A stretch of DNA of 64,000 bases. It comes from G963663315 sp963668255. GTDB lineage: Bacteria > Pseudomonadota > Gammaproteobacteria > Arenicellales > Poriferihabitantaceae. How positions within the stretch are numbered: the stretch's first letter is position 1; the number at the start of each line of letters is the position of its first letter. Made by a program: the position numbers and the translations under genes. The stretch spans positions 558,001 to 622,000 of the forward strand of contig OZ220708.1 of NCBI GenBank assembly GCA_965116595.1. The letters run 5' to 3'. The notes beneath the pieces are model-generated. The model made no database searches, was not told the DNA's origin, and saw nothing but the letters and a program-made list of their open reading frames with translations. Of the stretch, positions 23,517 through 33,033 are shown one piece after another.

Positions 23517-24920
23517 TCAATAGAATTCTCCGGCAAATGATTCCATCGCAGAAAGTCTCCACGTTTTGGCTATGATTCTTCTGATTGAGTCTGCATCCAT
23601 CCTGCTACTGAATTCAGCCAGTCGCAGCACCTTTTTCTCCAGTTCCTGTTGGCTCAGCATGTTCCCCGGATCTCCCTTCGGGCAGTCTGTAAATGCTGCA
23701 AATAACGCCCCGGATTTCATTTTTACTTCCACCCGGGAACCCCACTTGTCAGGGTAGGCGCTATCTATCCTGTTATCCACAATCATGTGGACTTTTTCTC
23801 TCAGTCCTGAATTCACAGGATCAGCCAGTGCTTCAACCGAAAAATCCGATACACTGGCGGAGTGGTATCGGGCAATCAGCGCCAGCACGAAACCCATCGA
23901 AAATTTCGATTGATGGATACTGTCTGGCACATCCACCTGGCCCAGTACATCCTGTGCAGCCTGATATACAAAAACCTGGATTGATTCAATTTCCTGGTGA
24001 CGGATATCGTGTTCAATACAAATCTGGAGCAGCGCATCTGCGGCAGGATGGGTATGCCGACAGGACGCATGATACTTGAATGATGTTTCCAACAGAGCCC
24101 ATCTGGAACCCAATCGGTCTGTCAGCTTTGCAACATCCCCTTCCCCGTTCATCCCTGCCGCCATCCCCTGCTGTCCTTCCAGAATCCGCCCTGCCGAAGT
24201 CATCCCGTCTCTGGCCGAACAAGCCGCCAACAATCCATCGGCAGAGGCTTTTGCAGTATGCAATTGTTTGGAATCGGCGGCATCTCGTAAAAACTCCCAC
24301 AATCCACCGGCCTGGGTGCCTGCCGAACCCAGTGCATGCAGCATTTTACTGCTATCCAGGTTGAGCAATCTACCTGCCGCCATCGCCGCAGCGACGGTAC
24401 CGGCAGTCGCTGTCATGTGGAAAATCCTGTAGTGGGAACGCCCCAGAAACTCACCCGTTCGAATGCCGCATTCATAACCCGCCACAGCAGCAGTCAGAAA
24501 ATCCCTGCCTGAAATCTCCGGGTTTGATTGAGCCAGAGCAAATACAGGGGGAAATACCACGGTACCGGGATGCAATATGGAAGAGTTATGCAGATCATCC
24601 TGCTCCACGACGTGAGATGATGCGCCATTGATTAATGCCGCAAACCAGGGTGAAGTCGTACCCGGGTGACCTATGATCTGGCAAGGGCCGGCCCCGGGGC
24701 CCATCTCTTTTGCAAATTTGAGGAGGACAGCAGTACTGTGTGAGGTTGAACCAGCCACTGCCGACCCATACCAGTCGAGAAACAGCCATTTGGCTCGCTC
24801 CAGCACCGGATCAGGTAAATCTTCAAAATCCAGCTTTGATGCAAATTCGGCAATCTGTCGGGATGATGCAGGCATTATGGTTCCAGGAGTTGTTGGCTTT
24901 TTATTGTAAACATTTGTCAA
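23517..24920 (-). CDS. MmgE/PrpD family protein
   Basis: 467 residues with the two-domain layout of the MmgE/PrpD family (2-methylcitrate dehydratase, cis-aconitate decarboxylase and related lyases). Recognisable are the all-helical N-terminal domain with DWYGSAVAG and SSHVVEQDDLHNSSILHPG, then SFKYHASCRHTHPAADALL in the C-terminal lid. Substrate unknown; no prpB or prpC is near, so methylcitrate is unlikely. Start ATG 24920, or ATG 24875 (MPASSRQIAEF). Convergent with the upstream-listed oxidoreductase. Confidence 0.85.
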   Translation of the reverse strand: MTNVYNKKPTTPGTIMPASSRQIAEFASKLDFEDLPDPVLERAKWLFLDWYGSAVAGSTSHSTAVLLKFAKEMGPGAGPCQIIGHPGTTSPWFAALINGASSHVVEQDDLHNSSILHPGTVVFPPVFALAQSNPEISGRDFLTAAVAGYECGIRTGEFLGRSHYRIFHMTATAGTVAAAMAAGRLLNLDSSKMLHALGSAGTQAGGLWEFLRDAADSKQLHTAKASADGLLAACSARDGMTSAGRILEGQQGMAAGMNGEGDVAKLTDRLGSRWALLETSFKYHASCRHTHPAADALLQICIEHDIRHQEIESIQVFVYQAAQDVLGQVDVPDSIHQSKFSMGFVLALIARYHSASVSDFSVEALADPVNSGLREKVHMIVDNRIDSAYPDKWGSRVEVKMKSGALFAAFTDCPKGDPGNMLSQQELEKKVLRLAEFSSRMDADSIRRIIAKTWRLSAMESFAGEFY

Positions 24921-25016
24921 TCGATAAAGATGGATAGAATGAATTTTTCCAGGGTCGAAGTTGTCTTATAATCAACCCAGCCGTCCAGCCCTACAACAGT
25001 CAAGAAAACCAGCCCC

Positions 25017-25436
25017 ATGAAAAATATTATCACAACATTACTCAGATCAGTCTGTGCACTGGTTCTGATTTCGACCTCCTTTTCAGTGTTCGCCGATGAA
25101 ACGCTGCGTGGCCCGGGAGACTGGATAAAGAAAAGTTATCGCATTGCAGGAGAGTGGGAAATCATAAGCCGGGACAATACCCGGTTTATCGTATTCAATG
25201 AGGACTTCAAAACGAAAAAAGGTCCGGATCTGAAAGTCTACCTGTCAAGGATGCCCATTTCAGACATTGAGGACAGCGACGTCGAACCCTCCTCGATCAA
25301 AATTTCCGCATTGAAATCGAACAAGGGCCACCAGGAGTATGCCCTGCCTGCCGATATCATTCTGGATGAGTACAGTTCGATGCTGATCCACTGCGAAGCC
25401 TATACTCATCTGTGGGGCGGCGCGGCGCTCGAGTAG
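25017..25436 (+). CDS. secreted DM13 domain protein
   Basis: 139 residues. Signal peptide MKNIITTLLRSVCALVLIST and cleavage near VFADE. The mature part is one DM13 domain: AGEWEIIS, FIVFNEDFKTKKGPDLKVYL, and IHCEAYTHLWGGAAL, whose single Cys is the conserved, proposed redox residue. Likely periplasmic. It lies 34 bases before the ThDP enzyme gene on the same strand. Confidence 0.8.
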   Translation: MKNIITTLLRSVCALVLISTSFSVFADETLRGPGDWIKKSYRIAGEWEIISRDNTRFIVFNEDFKTKKGPDLKVYLSRMPISDIEDSDVEPSSIKISALKSNKGHQEYALPADIILDEYSSMLIHCEAYTHLWGGAALE

Positions 25437-25469
25437 AATGTCCCGCCATTCTCTCCGGACAACAGAAAA

Positions 25470-27083
25470 ATGAGCGATCTGACTGTCGGTCAGGCTCTGG
25501 TTGACCTGCTTGAGCAGTATCAGGTTGATCTTGTTTTTGGCATTCCCGGAACCCACAGCATTGAGCTTTACCGTGGGTTGGATACCAGTAAAATCCGACA
25601 CATTTCCCCCCGACATGAGCAGGGAGGTGGATTCATGGCGGATGGTTATGCCCGGGCAAGTGGAAAACCCGGTGTCTGCTTTGTGATCACCGGCCCTGGA
25701 GTGACCAATATCTGTACGCCTCTGGGCGAAGCCTACATGGATTCCGTGCCCCTGCTGGTCATTTCTCCCGTCAACGACCCTGACCCGGAGCAGGTAAATC
25801 GGGGACGACTACACGAAATCACGAGTCAGGCGGCCGTCACTGCACCACTGACGGCCCACAGTTATACCATCACGGACCCGGCTCAGATTCCAGACATGAT
25901 TGCCCGGGCATTTGAGATATTTTCGTGCGAACGTCCGCGGCCGGTTCACATCAATATACCGTTATCGATCATTCCCCGAGTGATCAAATCCGGTTTCAAA
26001 GCGAGGAACATTGGCAAACCGGCAGTCTCTACAGACGAAGAGTTGGCGCACGTCGCAACGCTGATTGAAAATGCCGGAAATCCGGTCATTGTCGCCGGGG
26101 GAGGCTGCACAAACGGAACAGAAGCGATTCTTCAACTGGCGGAAAAAGTGTACTGCCCGGTATTGACAACGGTCGCCGGGAGAGGAACCCTGGCTCCCGG
26201 ACACCCATTGACCACAGGCGCCCAGTTGCGGGCGCCCCGTGTCCAGAAAATTCTGGAAAATGCGGATATGGCTTTGTTCCTGGGAACCGAATTTGCACAA
26301 ACCGATCATTGGAACGATCACCTGCAATTGCCTGAAAATCAGGTATGGGTCAATCTTTGTCCGCATGCCCTCGAACATCGCGGACCATCGGCCATCACCA
26401 TCAAGGCCGACTGTATCGACTTTTCCGAGCGGATGACCCGGGCCCTGTCTGGCCCCGCACCTGAGCGCGTACAACAGACCCGGGCTGTTTGCCAGTCTGC
26501 CCGCTCAGCGCATCAGTCCGATATGACCGACAAGGAAAAAATTCACATGCAGGTGCTGACTGAAATTATCGATCACATCCCGGAACAAGCGACCATTGTC
26601 AGTGATATGACACAGATTGCTTATACAGCAGTCGATTATCTGGCAATGTCACGCCCGCGTCAGTGGCTGCATCCTACAGGTTACGGGACACTCGGCTACG
26701 CATTACCGGCAGCAATAGGTGTCGTACTAGCGAATCCGGGCAACCCGGCTCTGGCGCTTGTCGGAGATGCCGGTCTGCAATATACCATGCAGGAAATGAC
26801 ACTGGCTTCGGAACTGAATCTCAATCTGGTCGTACTGCTTTGGAACAACGATGCGCTCCAGCAAATCTGCGATGATATGGATAATGCAAGTATCAGGCGA
26901 ATCGGGGTATTTCAGAGAAATCCTGATTTTATCGCGTTAGCGAAAGCCTGCCACTGGGATGCAAGGGAGGTGCGGGGACTGTCATCACTTGGACCGGAAC
27001 TTGAGCGTGCATTCTCCCAGGCCGGCCCGGTACTGCTTGAGTTGAACGAAAACAACCTGGGCGAAAAGAATACCCGGATCTGA
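25470..27083 (+). CDS. ThDP-dependent decarboxylase, AruI/acetolactate synthase family
   Basis: 537 residues. Three-domain ThDP enzyme: N-terminal Pyr domain FGIPGTHSIELYRGL with the ThDP glutamate in PRHEQGGGFMADGYARA; central domain NPVIVAGGGCTNG; C-terminal PP domain with LVGDAGLQYTMQEM and WNN, binding Mg2+-ThDP. It resembles the group annotated as 5-guanidino-2-oxopentanoate decarboxylase (AruI) more than biosynthetic acetolactate synthase, since no small subunit gene is present. AruI acts after arginine transamination, which fits an amino-acid catabolic neighbourhood, but this substrate is an inference. Its stop meets the stop of the convergent CoA-transferase with no bases between. Confidence 0.75.
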   Translation: MSDLTVGQALVDLLEQYQVDLVFGIPGTHSIELYRGLDTSKIRHISPRHEQGGGFMADGYARASGKPGVCFVITGPGVTNICTPLGEAYMDSVPLLVISPVNDPDPEQVNRGRLHEITSQAAVTAPLTAHSYTITDPAQIPDMIARAFEIFSCERPRPVHINIPLSIIPRVIKSGFKARNIGKPAVSTDEELAHVATLIENAGNPVIVAGGGCTNGTEAILQLAEKVYCPVLTTVAGRGTLAPGHPLTTGAQLRAPRVQKILENADMALFLGTEFAQTDHWNDHLQLPENQVWVNLCPHALEHRGPSAITIKADCIDFSERMTRALSGPAPERVQQTRAVCQSARSAHQSDMTDKEKIHMQVLTEIIDHIPEQATIVSDMTQIAYTAVDYLAMSRPRQWLHPTGYGTLGYALPAAIGVVLANPGNPALALVGDAGLQYTMQEMTLASELNLNLVVLLWNNDALQQICDDMDNASIRRIGVFQRNPDFIALAKACHWDAREVRGLSSLGPELERAFSQAGPVLLELNENNLGEKNTRI

Positions 27084-28262
27084 TCATTCCTCTTGCAGGA
27101 ATTCCAGTATCTGCTGGCGGTGCTCATCAAGCCGGGGCGCCCTTTGCCGGGTTTCGGGATCATCGTATCCGGAAAATTTGATCGGGTTGCCAGGCATTTG
27201 AATGCTCCGTTTTTCGCCAGACCCATTATCGGCCTCAACGGATATAATCATGTTTCTGTACCGTATATGAGGATCATTCACAACCTGTTCGATATTGTTG
27301 ATCGGACCACACGGAATCCCTCCTTTTTCCAGAACCGTCAACCATTCAGAGACCGATTTACCCACCAGGCTGCGCTCGATTTCATTATGGAGCGGCTGAT
27401 AATTTTCGGTTCGCAAATTGTTCGATCTGAAGCGACTGTCCTGCAACAGGTCCTCGCGTCCAATCACTTCGCAAAATTTCCTGAACATGGTGTCATTGCC
27501 GACCGCAATAATAATGTACTCCTCCCCTTTCGCCCGGAATCCGGCAAAAGGCGTGATTGACGGGTGCCTCATTCCAATCGGCTCAGGTATTTTATCTTCT
27601 GCAAAATATCGCGCGATGGAATTTTCCAATATGGCGACCTGGCAGTCCAGCATGGCCACATCCACCTGTTGCCCCTCACCTGTCCTTTCCCGGTCATAAA
27701 GCGCGGCCAACACCCCGGACACCCCAAACAGACCAGCGGTAATATCACCTACGGAAGTACCCACCCGATTCGGCGCAGTGTCTTTATCGCCGGTCAAACT
27801 CATCACCCCTCCCATACCCTGGACAACCAGATCATAGGCAGGACGATCCTTGTAGGGGCCGGTATGACCGAAACCGGAAACACACGCATAAATCAATCGG
27901 GAGTTTATGCTGTGTAAGTCCTGCCACCCATAGCCGAGTTTCTGCAAGGCGCCGCCACGAAAATTCTCAACCAGCACATCGCCGGCCAGAAGCAGTTTTT
28001 CAAATACCGCCCGGTCTTCCGTATCTTTCAGATTCAACGCGATACTTTTCTTGCCGCGGTTGATCGAGGCAAAATAAATTGATTGCTGATCCAGAAAAGG
28101 TCCAAATTGTCTCGCGTCATCTCCACACCCGGGCAACTCGACCTTGATCACGTTGGCGCCGAGGTCTGCCAGAATCATGGTCAGGTACGGACCTGCCAGC
28201 ACTCGCGTCAAGTCAACAACGGTAACGCCTTCAAGCGGTGCGGTACGACAGGATTTCGGCAT
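27084..28262 (-). CDS. class III (CaiB/BaiF) CoA-transferase
   Basis: 392 residues of the family that moves CoA between carboxylic acids through an aspartyl-CoA intermediate. Visible are VVDLTRVLAGPYLTMILADLG, the CoA-binding NRGKKSIALNLK, RPAYDLVVQGMGGVMSLTG with the catalytic Asp, and DVAMLDCQVAIL. It is followed upstream on the same strand by the Rieske oxygenase gene with a five-base gap, so they are probably one operon. Substrate unknown. Confidence 0.88.
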   Translation of the reverse strand: MPKSCRTAPLEGVTVVDLTRVLAGPYLTMILADLGANVIKVELPGCGDDARQFGPFLDQQSIYFASINRGKKSIALNLKDTEDRAVFEKLLLAGDVLVENFRGGALQKLGYGWQDLHSINSRLIYACVSGFGHTGPYKDRPAYDLVVQGMGGVMSLTGDKDTAPNRVGTSVGDITAGLFGVSGVLAALYDRERTGEGQQVDVAMLDCQVAILENSIARYFAEDKIPEPIGMRHPSITPFAGFRAKGEEYIIIAVGNDTMFRKFCEVIGREDLLQDSRFRSNNLRTENYQPLHNEIERSLVGKSVSEWLTVLEKGGIPCGPINNIEQVVNDPHIRYRNMIISVEADNGSGEKRSIQMPGNPIKFSGYDDPETRQRAPRLDEHRQQILEFLQEE

Positions 28263-28267
28263 GGTTT

Positions 28268-29296
28268 TTATAGCTCCCGGTCAAGCGCCGTCCTGACCCA
28301 TTGCTGAAAGCAGACGGTTCCTGGCTCACGGACAGTCGACAGGATGCCTTTTTGATAATACCCCCCTTCCAGATTCTTCTGCACACGTCCACAGATTCCG
28401 ATGTCTTCTTCCATCACCCTGCTGGATAACCCGATTATCTGTTCTGCGTCGTGCTGGCTTACCGACGGTAAGAACCAGAACCAGCGTTCTATCATTGAAT
28501 GGTTCCTGTCTACGGGCGTTACTTTCTCGATATTGAAGCTGTTCATGCTGAAGTGCATCAACAATCCGGGAAACTTGTAAATCCAGTATCCGGGAGAATC
28601 AGATTCCTCTGCTTGATAAGTGACTTCGAAACCCACAAATTTGCTGTTTTCATAGGGCGTAATGCGGGTTGCGCCCTTGACCAGCGATGCATTCAATTCA
28701 CGATGCACAGTCGCCAGATGGTAACCTTCAGATGAGTTGTCGCTGTAGTTTTTCCAGTTTGCATGGCAGTGGCTGGATCGCATCCCGGTGAACTGCATCT
28801 CTGCAACTGCGGGAAAATCGCGGGCAATGGCGATAATTTCCCCAAGCCAGTCCTGCAATGAATTACCGGCCTGATCCAGGCATGCAAATACAAGGTCGTT
28901 CCAGACACTGACCTGCACCCGGATCAGACCAAGATTCTCGAGAACATCACCGGGCAATTCAAATCCGGGCGCATGTTTCAGCCTGCCATCGAGTTGGTAA
29001 CTCCAGGCATGATAGGGACAGGTAAACTGTCTGATACATCCCTTTTTGTCTACACTCAGCGGTGAGGCACGGTGTCGACATAAATTCAGGAATCCGCGCA
29101 AGTCACCCGAGAGATCGCGCACAACCACAATCGACTGGTTTGCAACAGTACAGGTGACATAATCCCCGAGGTTCTTCAGTTCATCCGTGGAACTGACAAA
29201 AGACCAGTTTCTCGCAAATATTTCCTGCAGTTCGAGCCGGTATATTTCCTCCTTGTGGTACCACTCGGCAGGTAACGACTGGACAGTACTGTTCAC
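28268..29296 (-). CDS. Rieske non-heme iron oxygenase, alpha subunit
   Basis: 342 residues. The N-terminal Rieske domain has CRHRA and CPYHAW, binding a 2Fe-2S cluster. The catalytic domain has NYSDNSSEGYHLATVH, giving two His ligands and the bridging Asp, and EEDIGICGRVQ, giving the carboxylate ligand. The sequence pattern is nearer to the carnitine/glycine-betaine oxygenase side of the family than to classical aromatic dioxygenases, but substrate is not proven. No reductase gene is adjacent; the ETF genes nearby are not known reductases for this family. Confidence 0.82.
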   Translation of the reverse strand: MNSTVQSLPAEWYHKEEIYRLELQEIFARNWSFVSSTDELKNLGDYVTCTVANQSIVVVRDLSGDLRGFLNLCRHRASPLSVDKKGCIRQFTCPYHAWSYQLDGRLKHAPGFELPGDVLENLGLIRVQVSVWNDLVFACLDQAGNSLQDWLGEIIAIARDFPAVAEMQFTGMRSSHCHANWKNYSDNSSEGYHLATVHRELNASLVKGATRITPYENSKFVGFEVTYQAEESDSPGYWIYKFPGLLMHFSMNSFNIEKVTPVDRNHSMIERWFWFLPSVSQHDAEQIIGLSSRVMEEDIGICGRVQKNLEGGYYQKGILSTVREPGTVCFQQWVRTALDREL

Positions 29297-29299
29297 AGC

Positions 29300-30382
29300 T
29301 TAATCCGGCAGGATCTGGAAATCGTTCCGATAGGCAAATAACGCTGGAGTACCGCCTGTATGAATAAAGAGCAGGTTTTTGAAATCGGCAAGCTTATTGT
29401 TTTCAATTAAATTCAGCATACAGCGCATGGCCTTTCCTGAATAAACCGGATCAAGCAACAACCCCTCCGTAGTTGCGGTAAGGCGAATCGTATCTTTCAG
29501 ACCCTCCGATATCTGACCATAACCCGGAGCCAGGGCATAGTCATCGGTCCAGACATCCTGATCCGTGACCAGAGGCTGAATATCCAGCATATTCGCCAGA
29601 TTTTCACAGTGGGTTTTGATTCTGATGGATTGTGCCTGCGCATCCCTGCGAACACAGGCGCCGAGGACCGGGATGTCGCACTCCAGCAGCCGCAAACCTA
29701 TCAGCAGTCCGGCGTGGGTCAATCCACTGCCAGACCCGACCACTATCAGATCGGGCTTCCAACCCAGTTCCTCGAACTGATCAAGCATCTCCTTTGCTGC
29801 AACCATATAACCGAAAGCGCCTTTCGGTTCCTTGACCACTCTCAAGGGAATAATGTAGGGTTTCCTGCCTTGCCCTTTCAGTTTATCAGCGATATCGGCG
29901 AGTGACTGGTCAGCGCCTTCCTCGTCTTCTCCCTCGGGATAGTAATAAACATTCGCGCCAAACAGGTCGGTAAGCATTTTATTACCTGAATTCTGATATT
30001 CGATTGTGCAGTTACTGACCCGGTTTTCCAATTGGATATGGCAGTCCATGCCCAGTTTACCGGTCGCTGCAGCAATCGTACGCATACAGTTCGACTGAAT
30101 TGCCCCGGTACTCAGGATCGTGTCATAGCCCCGTGACAGGGCGTCACCGAGATAAAATTCTATCTGCCGAACCTTGTTGCCTCCGAACCCCAGTCCGGTA
30201 CAATCATCCCGCTTCACCCTGATCTGGTAGCCTGGAAATTTCGCGGACAGCCTCAAAAGCGTCTCTATCGGTGTCGGGTAATGACCAAGCTCGATCTGCG
30301 GCAGAGACTTGAGTTGTCTGATTGCAGGCTTCCTGAATTTCACTGTTGAATACTCCATACCAGGTTCGGGGTTATCGATCAC
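29300..30382 (-). CDS. D-cysteine desulfhydrase/ACC deaminase family PLP enzyme
   Basis: 360 residues, PLP fold type II. PLP lysine in FGGNKVRQIEF, phosphate-binding GAIQSNCMRT, GSGSGLTHAGLLIG and HTGGTPALFAY. Family members deaminate D-cysteine, 1-aminocyclopropane-1-carboxylate or L-cysteate. The start overlaps the etfA stop as ATGA; ATG at residue 9 is an alternative. It lies in a five-gene minus-strand run with ETF, Rieske oxygenase and CoA-transferase. Confidence 0.8.
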   Translation of the reverse strand: MIDNPEPGMEYSTVKFRKPAIRQLKSLPQIELGHYPTPIETLLRLSAKFPGYQIRVKRDDCTGLGFGGNKVRQIEFYLGDALSRGYDTILSTGAIQSNCMRTIAAATGKLGMDCHIQLENRVSNCTIEYQNSGNKMLTDLFGANVYYYPEGEDEEGADQSLADIADKLKGQGRKPYIIPLRVVKEPKGAFGYMVAAKEMLDQFEELGWKPDLIVVGSGSGLTHAGLLIGLRLLECDIPVLGACVRRDAQAQSIRIKTHCENLANMLDIQPLVTDQDVWTDDYALAPGYGQISEGLKDTIRLTATTEGLLLDPVYSGKAMRCMLNLIENNKLADFKNLLFIHTGGTPALFAYRNDFQILPD

Positions 30383-31314
30383 TTTTCCAATTCTGCCTGC
30401 AACGCTGGCACAGCATCGAACAGATCCTGGTTCCAGCCATAATCCGCAACCTGAAAGATCGGAGCCTCTTCATCGTTGTTGATGGCAACAATGACTTTGG
30501 AGTCCTTCATTCCTGCAAGATGCTGAATCGCGCCGGAAATACCGACCGCCATGTATAAATCCGGTGCTACCACCTTGCCAGTCTGGCCCACTTGATAATC
30601 GTTGGGCACAAACCCCGCATCCACCGCCGCTCGAGACGCACCGACCGCACCGCCGAGCTGATCTGCAAGTTTTTCCAGCATCACAAAATTCTCACTGTTT
30701 TTCATTCCACGCCCTCCCGATACGACAACCCTGGCAGAGGTCAGCTCGGGACGCTCGCTGGGGCTCAACATCTGGTCCACGAACAGGACACCGTCAGTCG
30801 TACCGGCAACATCGATACTGTGAACTTCAGCGTCACCACTATTTCCATCCGCCGATTCAAATGCGGTGGTCCGTACCGTAATCATTTTTACCGGGTCGGT
30901 TGATCTTATTCTGGCAAGTGCATTACCCGCATATATCGGTCTGACGAAGGTATCACCATCCACCACTTCACTGATATCCGAGATAGCCTGAACATCGCAT
31001 AATGCCGCCGCATAAGGGATCAGCGCCTTGCCAAATGTCGTGGCAGGAGCCATGACATGGGAATACCCGTCTACAATTGACTTGATCAGGAATGCAATAT
31101 TTTCGGTGATGTCATGGGCATAGGCCGGATTGTCACAAACCAGAACCCTGTTTACTCCTGCAATCCTGGCAACAGCATCCACCACCGCACCACAATCCTG
31201 GCCCGCAACCATAACATCCACATTGGCGCCAATCAGACCTGCGGCCGTGACCGTATTTTGTGTGGCAGGCGCCAGCGCCGACTTGTCGTGTTCCGCTATA
31301 ACTAAAATACTCAT
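30379..31314 (-). CDS. etfA: electron transfer flavoprotein alpha subunit
   Basis: 311 residues. Binds FAD and accepts electrons from acyl-CoA and amine dehydrogenases. The FAD-binding C-terminal domain is intact: VVSGGRGMK, VGASRAAVDAGFV, QVGQTGKVVAPDLYMAVGIS, and VAINNDEEAPIFQVADYG. It overlaps etfB by four bases upstream and the PLP enzyme gene by four bases downstream. No ETF-ubiquinone oxidoreductase gene is in the window. Confidence 0.95.
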   Translation of the reverse strand: MSILVIAEHDKSALAPATQNTVTAAGLIGANVDVMVAGQDCGAVVDAVARIAGVNRVLVCDNPAYAHDITENIAFLIKSIVDGYSHVMAPATTFGKALIPYAAALCDVQAISDISEVVDGDTFVRPIYAGNALARIRSTDPVKMITVRTTAFESADGNSGDAEVHSIDVAGTTDGVLFVDQMLSPSERPELTSARVVVSGGRGMKNSENFVMLEKLADQLGGAVGASRAAVDAGFVPNDYQVGQTGKVVAPDLYMAVGISGAIQHLAGMKDSKVIVAINNDEEAPIFQVADYGWNQDLFDAVPALQAELEK

Positions 31315-32063
31315 TTGATCACCTTCACTTCGTTTCTCAGTTTATCAACCAGTTCGGCAGCATCGGCCACCAGTACCCCTGCTTGACGGGCTGGAGGTTC
31401 ATTTACCTCCAGAACAATGACCCGATTACTGATATCGACACCCAGTTCTTCTGGCGTCAGGACGTCGATCGGTTTTTTCCTGGCCTTCATGATGTTTGGC
31501 AGGGAGGCATATCTTGGCTCATTCAAACGCAGGTCGGTGGTTACCACGGCAGGTGAAGTGATTTGCAGTTTTTCCAATCCTGCGTCTATTTCCCGGGTTA
31601 TTGCAAACCCCTCCTGATTTTTTTCGATTTTTGAGATATAGCTACCGAGTGGGCGTTGCATCAGCGCAGCAACCATCTGCCCGGTCTGGTTGTTATCGTC
31701 ATCGATGGATTGCTTGCCAAGAATTATCAGGTCGGTGGATTCCCGTATCGCCACCGCTTTTATCATTTTCGCTATCGCCAGGGGTTCAAGGTTGGATTCT
31801 GTGTCGATATAAACACCACGGTCAGCTCCCATAGCCAGACCCGCACGTATGGTTTCCTTACATTTTTCGGGTCCCGCGGAAACCAGGATAACCTCTTCGG
31901 CATGACCTGCTTCTTTTAACCGCAGTGCTTCCTCCACTGCGATTTCACAAAATGGATTCATCGCCATTTTGACGTTGGTGGTTTCAACGCCTGTATTGTC
32001 AGACTTCACCCTGACACGGATATTGGCATCAATCACGCGTTTGACTGGAACCAGTATTTTCAT
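31311..32063 (-). CDS. etfB: electron transfer flavoprotein beta subunit
   Basis: 250 residues, the AMP-binding subunit of ETF. MKILVPVKRVIDANIRVRVK, KMAMNPFCEIAVEEALRLKE, and KARKKPID near the end are family signatures. The start at 32063 has GGAG ten bases upstream; the longer frame to 32348 runs over the divergent hisN gene and is rejected. First gene of the minus-strand run etfB-etfA-PLP enzyme-Rieske-CoA transferase. Confidence 0.95.
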   Translation of the reverse strand: MKILVPVKRVIDANIRVRVKSDNTGVETTNVKMAMNPFCEIAVEEALRLKEAGHAEEVILVSAGPEKCKETIRAGLAMGADRGVYIDTESNLEPLAIAKMIKAVAIRESTDLIILGKQSIDDDNNQTGQMVAALMQRPLGSYISKIEKNQEGFAITREIDAGLEKLQITSPAVVTTDLRLNEPRYASLPNIMKARKKPIDVLTPEELGVDISNRVIVLEVNEPPARQAGVLVADAAELVDKLRNEVKVIK

Positions 32064-32169
32064 TACGTGGATTCTCCTCGAAAAGGGTTGATAGCAAAAA
32101 TTGGAAACGGATTCTACCGTAATATGGTTTAAAATCCTCTTTTTATGTTCAACCTGCACAGAAATTTTT

Positions 32170-32964
32170 GTGACCTCAATCCCCGACGACCAGTTACAGG
32201 CATTACTCGAAACTGCGCACCTGGCGGCTGACAAAGCAAGAGGTATTACCGGAGCCTGGTTTCGCACTGACATGTCAGTGCAGGACAAAACAGACAGCAG
32301 CCCCGTCACAATCGCAGACGAGCAGACAGAGCAGGTCATTCGGGACATTATTCTGCAACGTCACCCTGATCACGGGTTTTTTGGTGAGGAAACCAGACCT
32401 CATCTCGATCATGCTGACTGGAAATGGGTAATCGACCCCATTGACGGCACCAAGAGTTTTGCTACGGGCATGCCGACCTTCGGCACGCTCATCTCAGTGC
32501 TTTATCAAGGGTCTCCAGTCATTGGTATTATTGACCATTGTGTACTTGACGAAAGATGGGTCGGCATTTGCGGGCAGCCTACAACACATAATGGCGAAAC
32601 CTGCCGCACACGGTCTACGCAGAAGCTCGAAAATGCCTCGGTTTATACCACGACCACGGATATGTTCGATGATCATACGGCAATACAGGCATCCCGCCTT
32701 ACCGGGGTTTGCAAATTCCGGGTATTTGGCGGAGATTGCTACGGATATGGCCTGATCGCTTCCGGGTTCAACGATCTGATGTGTGAAGCAGACCTGAAGC
32801 CTTACGACTATTTCGCGCTGATCCCCGTTGTCACAGGAGCCGGGGGCGTCATCAGTGACTGGCAGGGCAACCCACTGACCATGAATTCCAATGGAGAGGT
32901 ACTGGCTTCTGCGAATATCAATCTGCATAATGCAGCCTTGGAGAGGCTGAATTCGGGAAGTTGA
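32170..32964 (+). CDS. hisN: histidinol-phosphatase, inositol monophosphatase family
   Basis: 264 residues. Mg2+-dependent phosphatase of the IMPase fold; the closest pattern is HisN, which makes histidinol from histidinol phosphate. Metal ligands: GFFGEE, WVIDPIDGTKSF, and LKPYDYFALIPVVTGAGG. GTG 32170 (VTSIPDDQ) fits the family N-terminus; the open frame extends to TTG 32101 but that part has no family character. Divergent from etfB. hisC and hisD are about 17 kb away. Confidence 0.82.
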   Translation: MTSIPDDQLQALLETAHLAADKARGITGAWFRTDMSVQDKTDSSPVTIADEQTEQVIRDIILQRHPDHGFFGEETRPHLDHADWKWVIDPIDGTKSFATGMPTFGTLISVLYQGSPVIGIIDHCVLDERWVGICGQPTTHNGETCRTRSTQKLENASVYTTTTDMFDDHTAIQASRLTGVCKFRVFGGDCYGYGLIASGFNDLMCEADLKPYDYFALIPVVTGAGGVISDWQGNPLTMNSNGEVLASANINLHNAALERLNSGS

Positions 32965-33033
32965 ATCCCCTCAACTGACTGTTGCGCAGCCGTGTCCGAA
33001 GAATAACAAAGCGGCAGCGTCCAGGGCGGCGAT

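Noticed and set aside
32064..32348. N-terminal extension of etfB
   Set aside because: It overlaps the divergent hisN gene, and the ETF beta family starts at MKILVPVKR.
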